NCBI RefSeq assembly: GCF_018603905.1 | Contig: NZ_JAHFZZ010000013.1 | Span: 248,001 to 312,000 of the forward strand | Origin: Nonomuraea sp. NEAU-A123 | GTDB lineage: Bacteria > Actinomycetota > Actinomycetes > Streptosporangiales > Streptosporangiaceae | Direction: 5' to 3' | DNA: 64,000 nucleotides | Shown here: positions 17,077 to 28,809 of the stretch, piece after piece | Layout: each line of letters opens with the position of its first letter | How positions within the stretch are numbered: the first letter of the stretch is position 1 | Notes under the pieces: model-generated | Seen by the model: the letters and a program-made list of their open reading frames with translations, nothing else | What the model was told of the DNA's origin: nothing | Databases searched by the model: none | Position numbers and translations under genes: made by a program

Positions 17077-17985
17077 ATGAAACTCGTGACCACCCCGACC
17101 CGGCCGATGCTCGCCGTCAGGATCGGCCTGGCTGCGGTGAGCGCCATCGCCCTGCTGGGCCTGCCGACCGCGCCGGGGCTCCTGGACCCGCCGGACCTGC
17201 GGCTCACCGCCGCGGTAACGACTCCGGCGGAAGGCGCTTACTGGCATACGAGGACGCTGTCGAAGAACACCTATCCCTGGCAGCTCGGGAGCGGCTCGAA
17301 CCGCTACTGGGTGGAGACGCAGGTGATCAGGGAGTTGTGGATCTCGACCGCCGGCAAGTACTGGTTCGGGGAACGGACGCTGGGGACACATCCGAGGAGC
17401 GCGGCCGACCAGAAGGCGTGGCACCGCGACGGCTCCCCGGCCAAGTGGAGCCGCACGGCTGATGGCAGGAAGGCCGGGTCCATGTCCACCAAAACCGAAA
17501 AGGGCAGCGTTGAACTCCTGAAAGGTACGAACGAGTTCTTCCTGGCCGGGCAGAAGCTGACGTACGAGGAGGTTCAGCAGTTGCCCGCGGACCCGAGCGG
17601 ATTGAAGGCCTGGCTCGCGAAGGCCGCGCGAGTCTCACGAACTCCGGAGAACGCCGTCGACGGCCATGTGACAGCGTCGCTGCCCCTTCTCCTGTACAGC
17701 CTCCCCGCACCGAAGGAGGTCCGCGCCGCGGCTTACCAGGCGCTGCTGACGATGCCCGGCGTCCGCTCCCTCGGGAAGGTCAAGGACCATGCGGGCAGGA
17801 CCGGTGCGGGACTCTCCATCAACACCACGACTGAGCTGATCGTCGATACCGACAAGATGGTGCTGCTTGCCAGAATCGTAGGGACCAAGCCGAACGGCAA
17901 ACCCTCCCCGAACAAGGCGCTTACCGAAACCCTGCTCCAGGTCGGCTGGACCGACGCCGCGCCGTCAGTGCCCGCTCTCCCCTGA
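17077..17985 (+). CDS. CU044_5270-family exported protein
   Basis: The 302-residue protein has an N-terminal hydrophobic segment (about 12-32) and then the pattern of the CU044_5270 family: WHTRTLSK, an ELWIS strand, WSRTADGRK, and later QLPADPSGLKAWL and PGVRSLGKVKDHAGRTG. Family members commonly sit next to SigE-type sigma factors in actinobacteria, as here (divergent, 115 nt apart). The function is unknown; a role in envelope sensing is an inference. GGGAG lies just before the ATG. Confidence 0.8.
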   Translation: MKLVTTPTRPMLAVRIGLAAVSAIALLGLPTAPGLLDPPDLRLTAAVTTPAEGAYWHTRTLSKNTYPWQLGSGSNRYWVETQVIRELWISTAGKYWFGERTLGTHPRSAADQKAWHRDGSPAKWSRTADGRKAGSMSTKTEKGSVELLKGTNEFFLAGQKLTYEEVQQLPADPSGLKAWLAKAARVSRTPENAVDGHVTASLPLLLYSLPAPKEVRAAAYQALLTMPGVRSLGKVKDHAGRTGAGLSINTTTELIVDTDKMVLLARIVGTKPNGKPSPNKALTETLLQVGWTDAAPSVPALP

Positions 17986-17996
17986 AAACCCATCTC

Positions 17997-18107
17997 CTTT
18001 TACGGCCCGCATGGGCCGGCCCCATCCTCCGTGCGGGGCTGGTCTCCCTCCAGGGACACGCTCCTCCGGCTCACCGGGCTGGGCGCCGTGACGTGCGCAT
18101 TCTTGGC
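17997..18107 (+). repeat. Dispersed hairpin repeat, copy C
   Basis: This copy shares with copy B the words TTTTACGGCC, GCATGGGCC, GGGGCTGG, CACGCTCCTCCGG and GGGCTGGGCGCCGTGACG. The arms CCGGCCCC/GGGGCTGG still pair through one G-U, so structure is kept despite the base change from copy B. It overlaps the 3' end of the MFS gene below. Confidence 0.8.
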
Positions 18108-19430
18108 CGGAGCGCCCCCACTTGTGAGCCGGTGGGGTTCGGCCAACGGGGGCATGCGGACGAACAGCAGCGCCGAGCCCAGCACCACCGCGGCGGCGAG
18201 CGACCATGTGGACGAGAGACCGGCCTGGACCGCGAGTGTGCCGAACACCACATTGGACACTCCCGCCCCTGCCTGCAGTGACAGGGAGCTCGTCGAGGTC
18301 ACGGTCGTGCGCTGGGCGGCCGTGACGGCATTGTGCGTCATCTCCAAGCACAGCAGCCCGGCCATCGACAGCCCCGAGAACATGACGACATAGGCCAGCC
18401 CGGTGGCCGCGAAACCGGGCGGCCCGTCCAAACCGGCCGTGGCCGCCAGGGCGGCGATGGCCAGCGCGGTCAGGACGGTGCCCGCGACCGCGCCACGTAC
18501 CGAACCGCCCGCCAACCCGGCCACCCGGGGCGCGAGCGCACTGCCCACCGCGCTGCCCGCGAACCCGAGCGCCGCCACGATGGCATAGCCGGTGCTGCCC
18601 AGCTCCGCCGTACCGGCCAGCGCGGCCAACCGGCCGGGGGTGAGCAGTTCGACGGCGACCAGCGCGACGCCCGACGCCGCGGCGGCCAGCATCAGGCGGC
18701 GCAGCACAGCGGCACCTGCCACCAGCCGCACCCCGCCCGCGACGGTCGCGGGCACGTCCCGGAGAACCCGCGCTAATGACCACCGACCGCGCGACACCCC
18801 AGGCGACCGGTGCGCGTGCGATGGCTCGGGGAGTGCGAAGAGCACCGCCGCCAGGAGCACGAGCCCGGCCGTCGCGCCCAGGAGCGGCGGCACCGCGAGA
18901 GGCGTCATCACCCCCGGCGGCACCGCGAGCGGCGCGAACCCGCCCACCAGCACGCCCAGGCACAGCGCCACCGACTCCATCGCGCCGCCGCGTGCCAACC
19001 CCGGCTTGAGGTCGGCGCCCGGGCCTTCGAGGTCGTGCAGCGTGTCGACGTACCAGGCGGTGGCGGGGCCGCTGGACAGGGCGCGGGCGACGCCCTTGAG
19101 CACACAGGTGGCCAGGAACATCCAGAACGTGGTCGACACCGCCATCAGCGCGAGCGCGACGACGGTGAACGCGGCCGAGATCGCCAGGACCGTCCGGCGG
19201 CCGATCACGTCGGCCAGGCCGCCGGTGGGCAGTTCGAGGCCGATGGTGACGCTCGAGAACACCATGACAACGAGCCCGACCTGGGCCAGGCTGAGACCCC
19301 TGTCGGTCATCAGCAGCACCATGACGGCCATCGACAGGCCAGGTGGCAGCCAGGTCAGGAAGCTGACCAGTTGGTAACGGCGCAGCGCGGACCGGGGCGT
19401 CATCGGCTCTCCCTCGGATCGGGCGGTCAT
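18000..19430 (-). CDS. MFS transporter with a repeat-derived C-terminal tail
   Basis: The 476-residue major facilitator protein has about 12 membrane segments and a motif-A-like GGLADVIGRR after the second. It probably exports small molecules. Its start overlaps the upstream ArsR-type gene, so the regulator and pump form an operon. The last 35-40 residues after the final helix are encoded by dispersed repeat copy C, and the stop codon lies at the repeat's outer edge. Similar words appear in shadow frames of the other repeat copies, so this tail was acquired with the element and is unlikely to be needed for transport. Confidence 0.85.
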   Translation of the reverse strand: MTARSEGEPMTPRSALRRYQLVSFLTWLPPGLSMAVMVLLMTDRGLSLAQVGLVVMVFSSVTIGLELPTGGLADVIGRRTVLAISAAFTVVALALMAVSTTFWMFLATCVLKGVARALSSGPATAWYVDTLHDLEGPGADLKPGLARGGAMESVALCLGVLVGGFAPLAVPPGVMTPLAVPPLLGATAGLVLLAAVLFALPEPSHAHRSPGVSRGRWSLARVLRDVPATVAGGVRLVAGAAVLRRLMLAAAASGVALVAVELLTPGRLAALAGTAELGSTGYAIVAALGFAGSAVGSALAPRVAGLAGGSVRGAVAGTVLTALAIAALAATAGLDGPPGFAATGLAYVVMFSGLSMAGLLCLEMTHNAVTAAQRTTVTSTSSLSLQAGAGVSNVVFGTLAVQAGLSSTWSLAAAVVLGSALLFVRMPPLAEPHRLTSGGAPAKNAHVTAPSPVSRRSVSLEGDQPRTEDGAGPCGP

Positions 19431-20002
19431 CAGCTCTCCCGCTCTTCCTGCGGCCCACGCGGGAAGACCGCCGACCAGACGCTCATCAGCACGGCGTCGG
19501 GGTCGTCCGCGTAACGGTCGCCGAGCTCCCGCACCAGCTCGTCGACGCGCTCACTGAACTCACGGACGGCCGCCGCGGGCAGCCGCACCATATGGTCGTT
19601 CATCCCGGAGACCTCGACCAGCTCAGCGGGCCACTCCCCCGCCTCGAACACCTCGAACGCCCGCCCCAACGCCTCCAACTGGCGCAGGTGCATGATCCGG
19701 ACGGCCTCCTGCCCCTCGGGCGTGGCCGCCATCTCCAGGTTGTCCCAGGAGGTGTAGCGGTGGCGGGCCTGCCAGCGGCGTTCCCGGCCGTCGCGGCGCT
19801 CCGGGTCCTCCTCGATGAAGCCGTACTTGGCCAGCTCGCGCAGGTGATAGCTGGTCGAGCCGGAGCTCTCCCTCACCTCGCGCCCCAGCTCGCTGGCCGT
19901 CGCGGGCCCGTGAGCGCGCAGCAGGCCGAGCAGCCGCACCCGCAGGGGGTGCGCCACCACCTTGAGCACCCGAGGATCGCTGATCTTGAACTTCTCTTCC
20001 AC
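19430..20002 (-). CDS. ArsR-family winged-helix regulator
   Basis: The 190-residue protein has an N-terminal winged helix (DPRVLKVVAHPLRVRLLGLLRAHGPATASELG...STSYHLRELAKYGFI), a helix-turn-helix of the ArsR/HTH_20 type, and a helical C-terminal part. No metal-binding cysteine pair is evident, so it is probably not a metal sensor. The GTG start (20002) has no ribosome site and may be read from a near-leaderless transcript. It likely represses itself and the overlapping MFS gene through the palindrome at 20017-20050. Confidence 0.82.
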   Translation of the reverse strand: MEEKFKISDPRVLKVVAHPLRVRLLGLLRAHGPATASELGREVRESSGSTSYHLRELAKYGFIEEDPERRDGRERRWQARHRYTSWDNLEMAATPEGQEAVRIMHLRQLEALGRAFEVFEAGEWPAELVEVSGMNDHMVRLPAAAVREFSERVDELVRELGDRYADDPDAVLMSVWSAVFPRGPQEERES

Positions 20003-20016
20003 ACGTGAAGCGTAAA

Positions 20017-20050
20017 CCGCAAAGACAATTTTGCAAAGTGAATTTTGCGG
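20017..20050. promoter_or_regulatory. Palindromic operator between arsR-type gene and divergent gene
   Basis: CCGCAAA (20017-20023) and TTTGCGG (20044-20050) are mirrored around the same centre as TTTGCAAA (20030-20037); 12 of 17 positions pair across the dyad. The site starts 15 nt upstream of the regulator's start codon and fits an autoregulatory operator. Confidence 0.6.
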
Positions 20051-20077
20051 TCTCCCGTGGCGAATAGGCTGGGACGC

Positions 20078-20722
20078 ATGCTTGACGACATCTGGGTGGA
20101 CGAGGCGGTCTTCGCCCTGCGTCCCGACTTCGCGGTGCTGCTCATGACGGCGCACGGCCTGCGCAACGGGCCGACCGACGACCGTTCCCGCGCCTGGCTC
20201 GCGGAGGCCGCGGAGCAGCCCGTACAGACCGAGAAGATCGACGCGTGGAAGGATGCCTACCGCGCGTTCGGCGCCAAGCCGCAGAAGACCAGGCCCTCCG
20301 TCGACGCCCTGACCCGCAGGCTTCCACTGCCGGAGATCAACCAGGCCGTGGACGCGTACAACTCGATCAGCGTGAAGCACGCGCTGCCGATCGGCGGCGA
20401 GGACCTCGACCGCTACGTGGGCCCGGCGCGGCTGGTCAGGGCCGGCGGCGGCGAGGAGTCGGACGAGGCGCTCGGGCAGCCGGAGCCCGGCGAGGTGATC
20501 TGGCGCGACGACCTCGGCGTCACCTGCCGCCGGTGGAACTGGCGTCAGGTGGCGCGCACCCGGCTCACCGAGGAGACCACCAACGCGATCTTCATCCTGG
20601 AGCGGCTGGAACCGATGTCCCTGGAGGAGCTCAAGGAGGCGGGCGAGGAGCTGGCGGACCTGCTGACCGAGCTGTCCCCTGAGGTGCGAATCAGCACCAG
20701 AGTGGTGCCTGGAGGGAAATAA
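20078..20722 (+). CDS. B3/B4 tRNA-binding-domain protein
   Basis: The 214-residue protein resembles stand-alone B3/B4 domains of phenylalanyl-tRNA synthetase beta chains (SVDALTRRLPLPEINQAVDAYNSISVKHALPIGGEDLD, then EVIWRDDLGVTCRRWNWRQVARTRLT). Such proteins are thought to edit or bind aminoacyl-tRNA or amino-acid-like ligands. TAGGCT ends 7 nt before the ATG at 20078, so the mRNA is probably leaderless. The gene is divergent from the ArsR regulator across the palindrome. Confidence 0.75.
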   Translation: MLDDIWVDEAVFALRPDFAVLLMTAHGLRNGPTDDRSRAWLAEAAEQPVQTEKIDAWKDAYRAFGAKPQKTRPSVDALTRRLPLPEINQAVDAYNSISVKHALPIGGEDLDRYVGPARLVRAGGGEESDEALGQPEPGEVIWRDDLGVTCRRWNWRQVARTRLTEETTNAIFILERLEPMSLEELKEAGEELADLLTELSPEVRISTRVVPGGK

Positions 20723-20926
20723 ACCTGCTGCCCCGCTGTTGATACCAAACGGTGATAATCGCGGGACCACCTGGATTGACTAGGGGGTCGTGACCTCTTG
20801 GGACTCTCCTGAGAGGATCAGACGAGGCAGCATGGCCTCTCCTGCGCGCGCCGCCGAACAAGACGAGTAACCTTGGACAGGTTCTCTAACATCAACGCCG
20901 ATCTGCGGAAGAGGGCGATTTCCGCC

Positions 20927-24577
<3,651 letters not shown>

Positions 24578-24590
24578 ATCAGGCATCACC

Positions 24591-24623
24591 CAGTGAGCCC
24601 CCGCCTTTGGCGGGGGCTCACTG
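24591..24623 (+). terminator. Strong terminator after kgd
   Basis: A perfect 15-bp stem (CAGTGAGCCCCCGCC and its complement) with a TTT loop begins 14 nt after the kgd stop. There is no U-tract. The right arm abuts the first readable codons of the Fic remnant. Confidence 0.85.
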
Positions 24624-25070
24624 CTGACCGAGTTCATCTCCATCTCGCGCATCCTGAAGAACGCCCCCGCCCGCTACGGGCGCAGCTTCCTCTACGTCGA
24701 GCAGGACGAGAACGACCTCACCTACTTCGTCCTCTACCAGCTCGGCGTGCTGAGAAGGGCCGTCGACGATCTCCACGCCTACCTCGGCAGGAAGGCCGAG
24801 CAGGCCCGTGAGGTGCGGGCGAGTCTGGCCCGCGGGCGGAGCGGGGCCTTCAACGGCCGCCAGATCGCGCTGCTGACTCATGCCGGCAACCATCCCGTGG
24901 CCGAGTACACCGTCGCCGGTCACGCGGCCAGCCACCAGGTCGTCCTGCAGACCGCCCGGACCGACCTGCGCGATCTCGAGCAGCGCGGACTCCTGACTAA
25001 AGTCAGACGTGGGCGTGCCGACGCCTGGACCCCAGCCGACGACCTGACCTCGCGGCTGCGTAATCAATGA
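24621..25070 (+). pseudogene. Fic-family protein, C-terminal remnant
   Basis: From the right arm of the kgd terminator the frame reads LLTEFISISRILKNAPARYG, then LTYFVLYQLGVLRRAVDDL, and ends 150 codons later with a winged-helix-like LEQRGLLTKVRRGRADAW. This is the C-terminal part of Fic (AMP-transferase-type) proteins. The catalytic Fic core with its HPFxxGNGR motif is missing, and no start codon with a ribosome site is present before a GTG at 24747. I read it as a decayed, truncated gene; a short product from 24747 (107 residues) cannot be excluded. Confidence 0.7.
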
Positions 25071-25081
25071 ATGGGAGCACC

Positions 25082-25258
25082 ATGTACTTCACCGACCGGG
25101 GGATCGAGGAGCTGGTCGAGCGGCGTGGCGAGGAAGAGGTCAGCCTGCTGTGGCTGGGTGAGCGGCTGCGTGAGTTCGTCGATCTGAACCCCGAGTTCGA
25201 GACCCCGATCGAGCGCCTGGCCACCTGGCTGGCCCGGCTCGACGACGAGGACGACTGA
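25082..25258 (+). CDS. Small acidic conserved protein (DUF6104-like)
   Basis: The 58-residue protein reads TDRGIEELVERRGEEEVSLL, then WLGERLREFVDLNPEFE and an acidic end DDEDD. It resembles a short actinobacterial family that I recall next to sucA/kgd genes. GGGAG lies 4-5 nt before the ATG at 25082. The function is unknown. Its position after kgd (beyond a terminator and a remnant gene) supports conservation of the neighbourhood. Confidence 0.65.
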   Translation: MYFTDRGIEELVERRGEEEVSLLWLGERLREFVDLNPEFETPIERLATWLARLDDEDD

Positions 25259-25280
25259 CGCGAATACTCATCACCCCCCA

Positions 25281-25325
25281 GACGCGATACATCTTGAGTT
25301 TTCGATAGACGCGACATATCGTGTC
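25281..25325 (+). promoter_or_regulatory. Promoter and PadR-type operator of the DUF4097-padR operon
   Basis: TTGAGT (25294-25299) and TATCGT (25317-25322) are spaced by 17 nt. The -10 lies inside an imperfect palindrome GACGCGACATATCGTGTC (25308-25325, 14 of 18 symmetric), and a half-related GACGCGATACAT sits at 25281-25292. The PadR protein of the operon is the likely ligand. Confidence 0.55.
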
Positions 25326-25360
25326 TTACGTGTGGATGTGTCGTCAGAAGGGCGGGGATC

Positions 25361-26161
25361 ATGCAGCAGTGGACGATCGAGGGGCCGGAGCAGCTGACGT
25401 TCGGTTCGGTGACCGCGCTTGACGTGCGGATCGTCGCGGGACGGGTGGCCGTGCTGGCCAGCGACGGGCCACCGACGCTGGAGGTGGCCGAGATCGACTC
25501 CGCGCCGCTGATCGTGACCTACGACGAGGAGAGCGGGGAGTTGAGCGTCGCCTACAAGGACCTCACCTGGGACGGGCTGCTCGGCTGGCTGCGGCGCGAC
25601 CGGCGCCAGAGCGTCCTGACGCTCACCGTGCCCAAGAGGTGCACGATCAACGCGGGAGTCGTCTCCGCCTCGGCGGTCGTGGCCGGGTTCGAGAAGACGA
25701 CCCAGGTCAGGAGCGTCTCCGGGGACATCGTGCTCGACGGTGTGAGCGGCGACGTGAGCGCCACGACCGTCTCCGGCGATGTCGAGTGCCGGACGATGGA
25801 CGGCGACCTGGCGTTCAAGAGTGTCTCGGGCGAGCTCACCGTCGCCGACGGGACGCCGCGCCGGCTCAGGGCCAACACCGTGTCCGGACGGATCACCGCC
25901 GACTTGGAGCTGCGTCCGACCGGATATGTGACCTTCCACAGCATGTCCGGTGACATCCTGGTCAGGCTGCCCGAGAACGTGGAGGCGGACGTCAGCATGA
26001 GGTCCACTTCCGGCAGGCTGGTCAGCACATTCGAAAACCTGTCAGACGCGAGCGGTCCGGGCGCCAAGTCGATGTCCGGGCGGCTGGGTGGCGGCATGGC
26101 CTCGGTGTCGGCGACGACGGTCTCCGGCGAGGTCACGCTGCTCAAGGGGGAGAAACGATGA
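25361..26161 (+). CDS. DUF4097-family beta-repeat protein
   Basis: The 266-residue protein has a mixed N-terminal part and then at least eight repeats of the form VSGDV/VSGEL (SVSGDIVLDGVSGDV, TVSGDVECRTMDGDL), the right-handed beta-helix signature of DUF4097. No signal peptide or membrane helix is visible, so it is probably cytosolic. The ATG (25361) follows a G-rich stretch. The stop overlaps the padR start (ATGA), so the pair is co-translated. The molecular role is unknown; the family is often encoded with PadR or two-component regulators, as at 61.9 kb in this window. Confidence 0.85.
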   Translation: MQQWTIEGPEQLTFGSVTALDVRIVAGRVAVLASDGPPTLEVAEIDSAPLIVTYDEESGELSVAYKDLTWDGLLGWLRRDRRQSVLTLTVPKRCTINAGVVSASAVVAGFEKTTQVRSVSGDIVLDGVSGDVSATTVSGDVECRTMDGDLAFKSVSGELTVADGTPRRLRANTVSGRITADLELRPTGYVTFHSMSGDILVRLPENVEADVSMRSTSGRLVSTFENLSDASGPGAKSMSGRLGGGMASVSATTVSGEVTLLKGEKR

Positions 26162-26892
26162 GCCCTGTCTTCGGTCACGGCCGGCTCCGGCTGTATCTGC
26201 TGAAGCTGCTGGAGGAGAGCCCGCGGCACGGGTACGAGGTCATCCGCCTGTTGCAGGACCGCTTCCTCGGCGTCTACTCGCCCTCCCCCGGCACGATCTA
26301 CCCGCGCCTGGCCCGCCTGGAGGAGGAGGGGCTGGTGACGCACGAGGTGGTCGAGGGCAAGAAGGTGTTCTCGATCACCGACAGGGGCCGCGACGAGCTC
26401 AACGCCCGCCTCGACGAGCTCGACGACCTGGAGCAGGAGATCTCCGCCTCCGTGCGCGACATCGCGCGCGAGGTGAAGGAAGATGTCCGCGACACGGTCA
26501 AGTCGCTGCGCGACGAGCTCACCCGGATGGCCAAGGACGTCCGCGCCGTCGACGACCCCAGACGCCTGCGCGATCAGCAGAAGGCCAACATCAAGCGGCT
26601 CAAGGAGCAGCAGAAGCGCCAGTGGATGGAGCATGCCACACACTGGCAGGACCACGGCGAACGGCTCGGCGGCGAGTGGCGCAGGATCTGGTCCGAGGTC
26701 TGGAGCACGCTGGGCGGCGCACCGCCCAGCCGCGCCGAGCTGGACGCCGAGCTGGGCGAGCGCCTGGCCGACTTCGTCGCCCAGGTACGCCGCGAGGCGT
26801 CGGCCACCCCGCTCACCCGCAAGGCCATCGACGAGGTACGCGCCACGCTCGACGAGGCCGCCCGGCAGATCCGCGACTCCCTGAAGCCATGA
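26158..26892 (+). CDS. PadR-family transcriptional regulator
   Basis: The 244-residue regulator has an N-terminal winged helix (GRLRLYLLKLLEESPRHGYEVIRLLQDR...PSPGTIYPRLARLEEEGLVTHE) typical of PadR, followed by a long charged coiled-coil region (about 80-170) and a C-terminal helical part. The extended C-terminus exceeds the roughly 110-180 residues of simple PadR proteins. It overlaps the DUF4097 gene by 4 nt and probably represses this operon through the palindrome at 25308-25325. Confidence 0.9.
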   Translation: MSPVFGHGRLRLYLLKLLEESPRHGYEVIRLLQDRFLGVYSPSPGTIYPRLARLEEEGLVTHEVVEGKKVFSITDRGRDELNARLDELDDLEQEISASVRDIAREVKEDVRDTVKSLRDELTRMAKDVRAVDDPRRLRDQQKANIKRLKEQQKRQWMEHATHWQDHGERLGGEWRRIWSEVWSTLGGAPPSRAELDAELGERLADFVAQVRREASATPLTRKAIDEVRATLDEAARQIRDSLKP

Positions 26893-26909
26893 TCAGGCAG
26901 GGCCGGCCA

Positions 26910-27767
26910 CTACGCCGAGCGAAGAGCCCGCTCCAGGCCCCGCAGGCTCCGGGCGGCCTTCCGCGCGTGATAGGGCATCGGCATATATCTCAACCGCTCC
27001 GGCAGGCGCGGGATGAGCATCGCCACCGCCCGCCCAAGGTGCCGCAGCCGCCGCTCGTCCCGCGCCGACCAGGGTAGATCCAGCTTCTCCCGTACGGCGG
27101 GCGGCAGCGTCCCCACGGTCACGAAGTAGTTGATCTCCCCCGATCCGGCACCCACCGGCGCCCAGAGCCGCCGCAGCGGCCGGGGCAGCCCGGGCGGCAT
27201 CGGGGTCCCCCGCATGACGGCGAGCACGTCGAGCGCCGTCGGATGCGGTTCCAGCCGCTCGGCCACCATCTCGTCGAAGTAGGACCAGAACTCCTCGACG
27301 GTCGGCGGCATCTCCCGCTCCGGCACCCGCAGGATCGCGCCGAGCTGCCGCGTCTCCGCGTAGAGCCGGCGTTCACCGTCTTCGGTGTAGGGCGTGCCGA
27401 AGTAGCGGTTGAGGGTGACGAAGCGCTCGAACAGCGACAGGTGCACCCAGGCCCAGGCCGCACCGTTCAGCGCGTGGTAGCACCTGCCCTGCTCGTCCAC
27501 CCCGCTGATCGGCTTGTGCAGTTCCCGCAGCCGCTCACCCTCGGCGAGGCCGTCCGCTCCGCCGTACACCCAGGTGTGGATCGAGGTGAGTGTGCGGTTG
27601 AGCCGACCCCACGGGTCCTGCCTGTATACGGAGTGCTGGGCGACGGCCGCGCCCACCGCGGGGTGCATGGTCTGGAGGACCAGCGCACTGCCCGCCACGA
27701 GCAGGTTGCGGTATTCACCAGCGGTTTCCCAGTGCAACGAGCCTGGGCCGAACGGCTCGACGTCCAT
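26910..27767 (-). CDS. DUF2236 oxygenase MpaB-like protein
   Basis: The 285-residue helical protein fits the DUF2236/MpaB family (ER/latex-clearing-protein-like heme oxygenases): VLQTMHPAVGAAVAQHS near 31-47 with a candidate heme His, later HALNGAAWAWVHLSLFERF and YFDEM. The substrate is unknown. The ATG at 27767 has GGGAGG 7 nt upstream. An 8-bp inverted repeat just upstream suggests repression by a TetR-type protein not encoded next to it. It is convergent with padR. Confidence 0.78.
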   Translation of the reverse strand: MDVEPFGPGSLHWETAGEYRNLLVAGSALVLQTMHPAVGAAVAQHSVYRQDPWGRLNRTLTSIHTWVYGGADGLAEGERLRELHKPISGVDEQGRCYHALNGAAWAWVHLSLFERFVTLNRYFGTPYTEDGERRLYAETRQLGAILRVPEREMPPTVEEFWSYFDEMVAERLEPHPTALDVLAVMRGTPMPPGLPRPLRRLWAPVGAGSGEINYFVTVGTLPPAVREKLDLPWSARDERRLRHLGRAVAMLIPRLPERLRYMPMPYHARKAARSLRGLERALRSA

Positions 27768-27784
27768 GACGGCGCCTCCCGGGG

Positions 27785-27811
27785 TGATACAACCTCACCT
27801 TCTTTGTATCA
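27785..27811. promoter_or_regulatory. Inverted-repeat operator upstream of the MpaB-like gene
   Basis: TGATACAA (27785-27792) and TTGTATCA (27804-27811) form a perfect 8-bp inverted repeat with an 11-nt spacer. Its near end is 17 nt before the start codon of the 26910-27767 gene, so a bound protein would block its transcription or translation start. Confidence 0.6.
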
Positions 27812-27843
27812 TCCCGGATGCGCAAAAGTAACCCTTCACTTAT

Positions 27844-28800
27844 TCAGCGGGTAAAGACGATTTTTCCGAAAATGTCGCCCTCGGCCAGGGCGGCGAAGCC
27901 GTCACGGGCGTCCGACAGCGGCATCGTACGGTCGATGACCGGCCGCAGCCCGGTCTGCTCCAGGAACACGGCCAGCCGCTGGAGCTGGTCGCGCGTGCCC
28001 ATCGTGGAGCCGATCACCGAGAGCTGCAGGAAGAACACCCGGTTCAGGTCGGCGGGCGGGACCGCGCCGCTGGTGGCGCCGCAGACCACGATGCGCCCGC
28101 CGGGCTTGAGCGACTTGAGCGAATGGTCCCAGGTGGCCTGGCCGACGGTCTCCATGACCGCGTCGACCCGCTCGGGCAGCCGCGCGCCGGGCTCGAAGAC
28201 CTGGTCGGCGCCGAGCTTCACGGCCTGCTCCCGCTTGGCGGCCGAGCGGCTGGTCGCCCAGACCCGGTAGCCGCCCGCCCGGCCGAGCGCGATCAGCGCG
28301 GTGGCCACCCCGCCGCCCGCCCCCTGCACGAGCACGGTGGAGCCGGGCTCGAGACCGGCCTTGTCGAACAGCATGCGATAAGCGGTCAGCCAGGCCGTGG
28401 GCAGGCAGGCAGCCTCCTCGAAGGTGAGCGCGGCCGGTTTGGGCACCAGGTTGCGGCGCGGCACGGCGACCCGCTCGGCGAACGTGCCGTCGTGAACCTC
28501 CGACAGCAGCGAGCGCTTCGGGTCGAGTGTCTCGTCGGCCCCGGAGCCGATCACCGCGTGCACGATGACCTCGTTGCCGTCGGCGTCCACCCCGGCCGCG
28601 TCGCAGCCGAGCACGATCGGCAGGCGGTCCTGCCTGATGCCCACGCCTTTGAGCGTCCACAGGTCATGGTGGTTGAGCGCGGTCGCCCGTACCGTGACGG
28701 TCGTCCAGCCGTCCGGGACCTGCGGCTCCGGATGCTCGCCGAGCGTCAGCCCGGCGAGAGGGTTGTCGGGATCGGTCTGTGTGGCGGTTACGGCGAACAT
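27844..28800 (-). CDS. Zinc-type MDR alcohol dehydrogenase/quinone oxidoreductase
   Basis: The 318-residue medium-chain dehydrogenase has a GroES-like N-terminal domain (TALNHHDLWTLKGVG, LPIVLGCDAAG) and a Rossmann domain with VLVQGAGGGVATALIAL. It probably reduces quinones or alpha,beta-unsaturated carbonyls with NADPH. Structural-zinc cysteines are absent, which favours the quinone-oxidoreductase-like branch. It lies 9 nt downstream of the next protein gene on the same strand, so the two are likely co-transcribed. Confidence 0.85.
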   Translation of the reverse strand: MFAVTATQTDPDNPLAGLTLGEHPEPQVPDGWTTVTVRATALNHHDLWTLKGVGIRQDRLPIVLGCDAAGVDADGNEVIVHAVIGSGADETLDPKRSLLSEVHDGTFAERVAVPRRNLVPKPAALTFEEAACLPTAWLTAYRMLFDKAGLEPGSTVLVQGAGGGVATALIALGRAGGYRVWATSRSAAKREQAVKLGADQVFEPGARLPERVDAVMETVGQATWDHSLKSLKPGGRIVVCGATSGAVPPADLNRVFFLQLSVIGSTMGTRDQLQRLAVFLEQTGLRPVIDRTMPLSDARDGFAALAEGDIFGKIVFTR

Positions 28801-28809
28801 GGCCGCACC

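Noticed and set aside
17965..19458. 497-codon minus-strand ORF overlapping the MFS gene in another frame
   Set aside because: The translation is Arg/Gly/Ala-rich low-complexity sequence, while the overlapping frame gives a clean 12-helix transporter.
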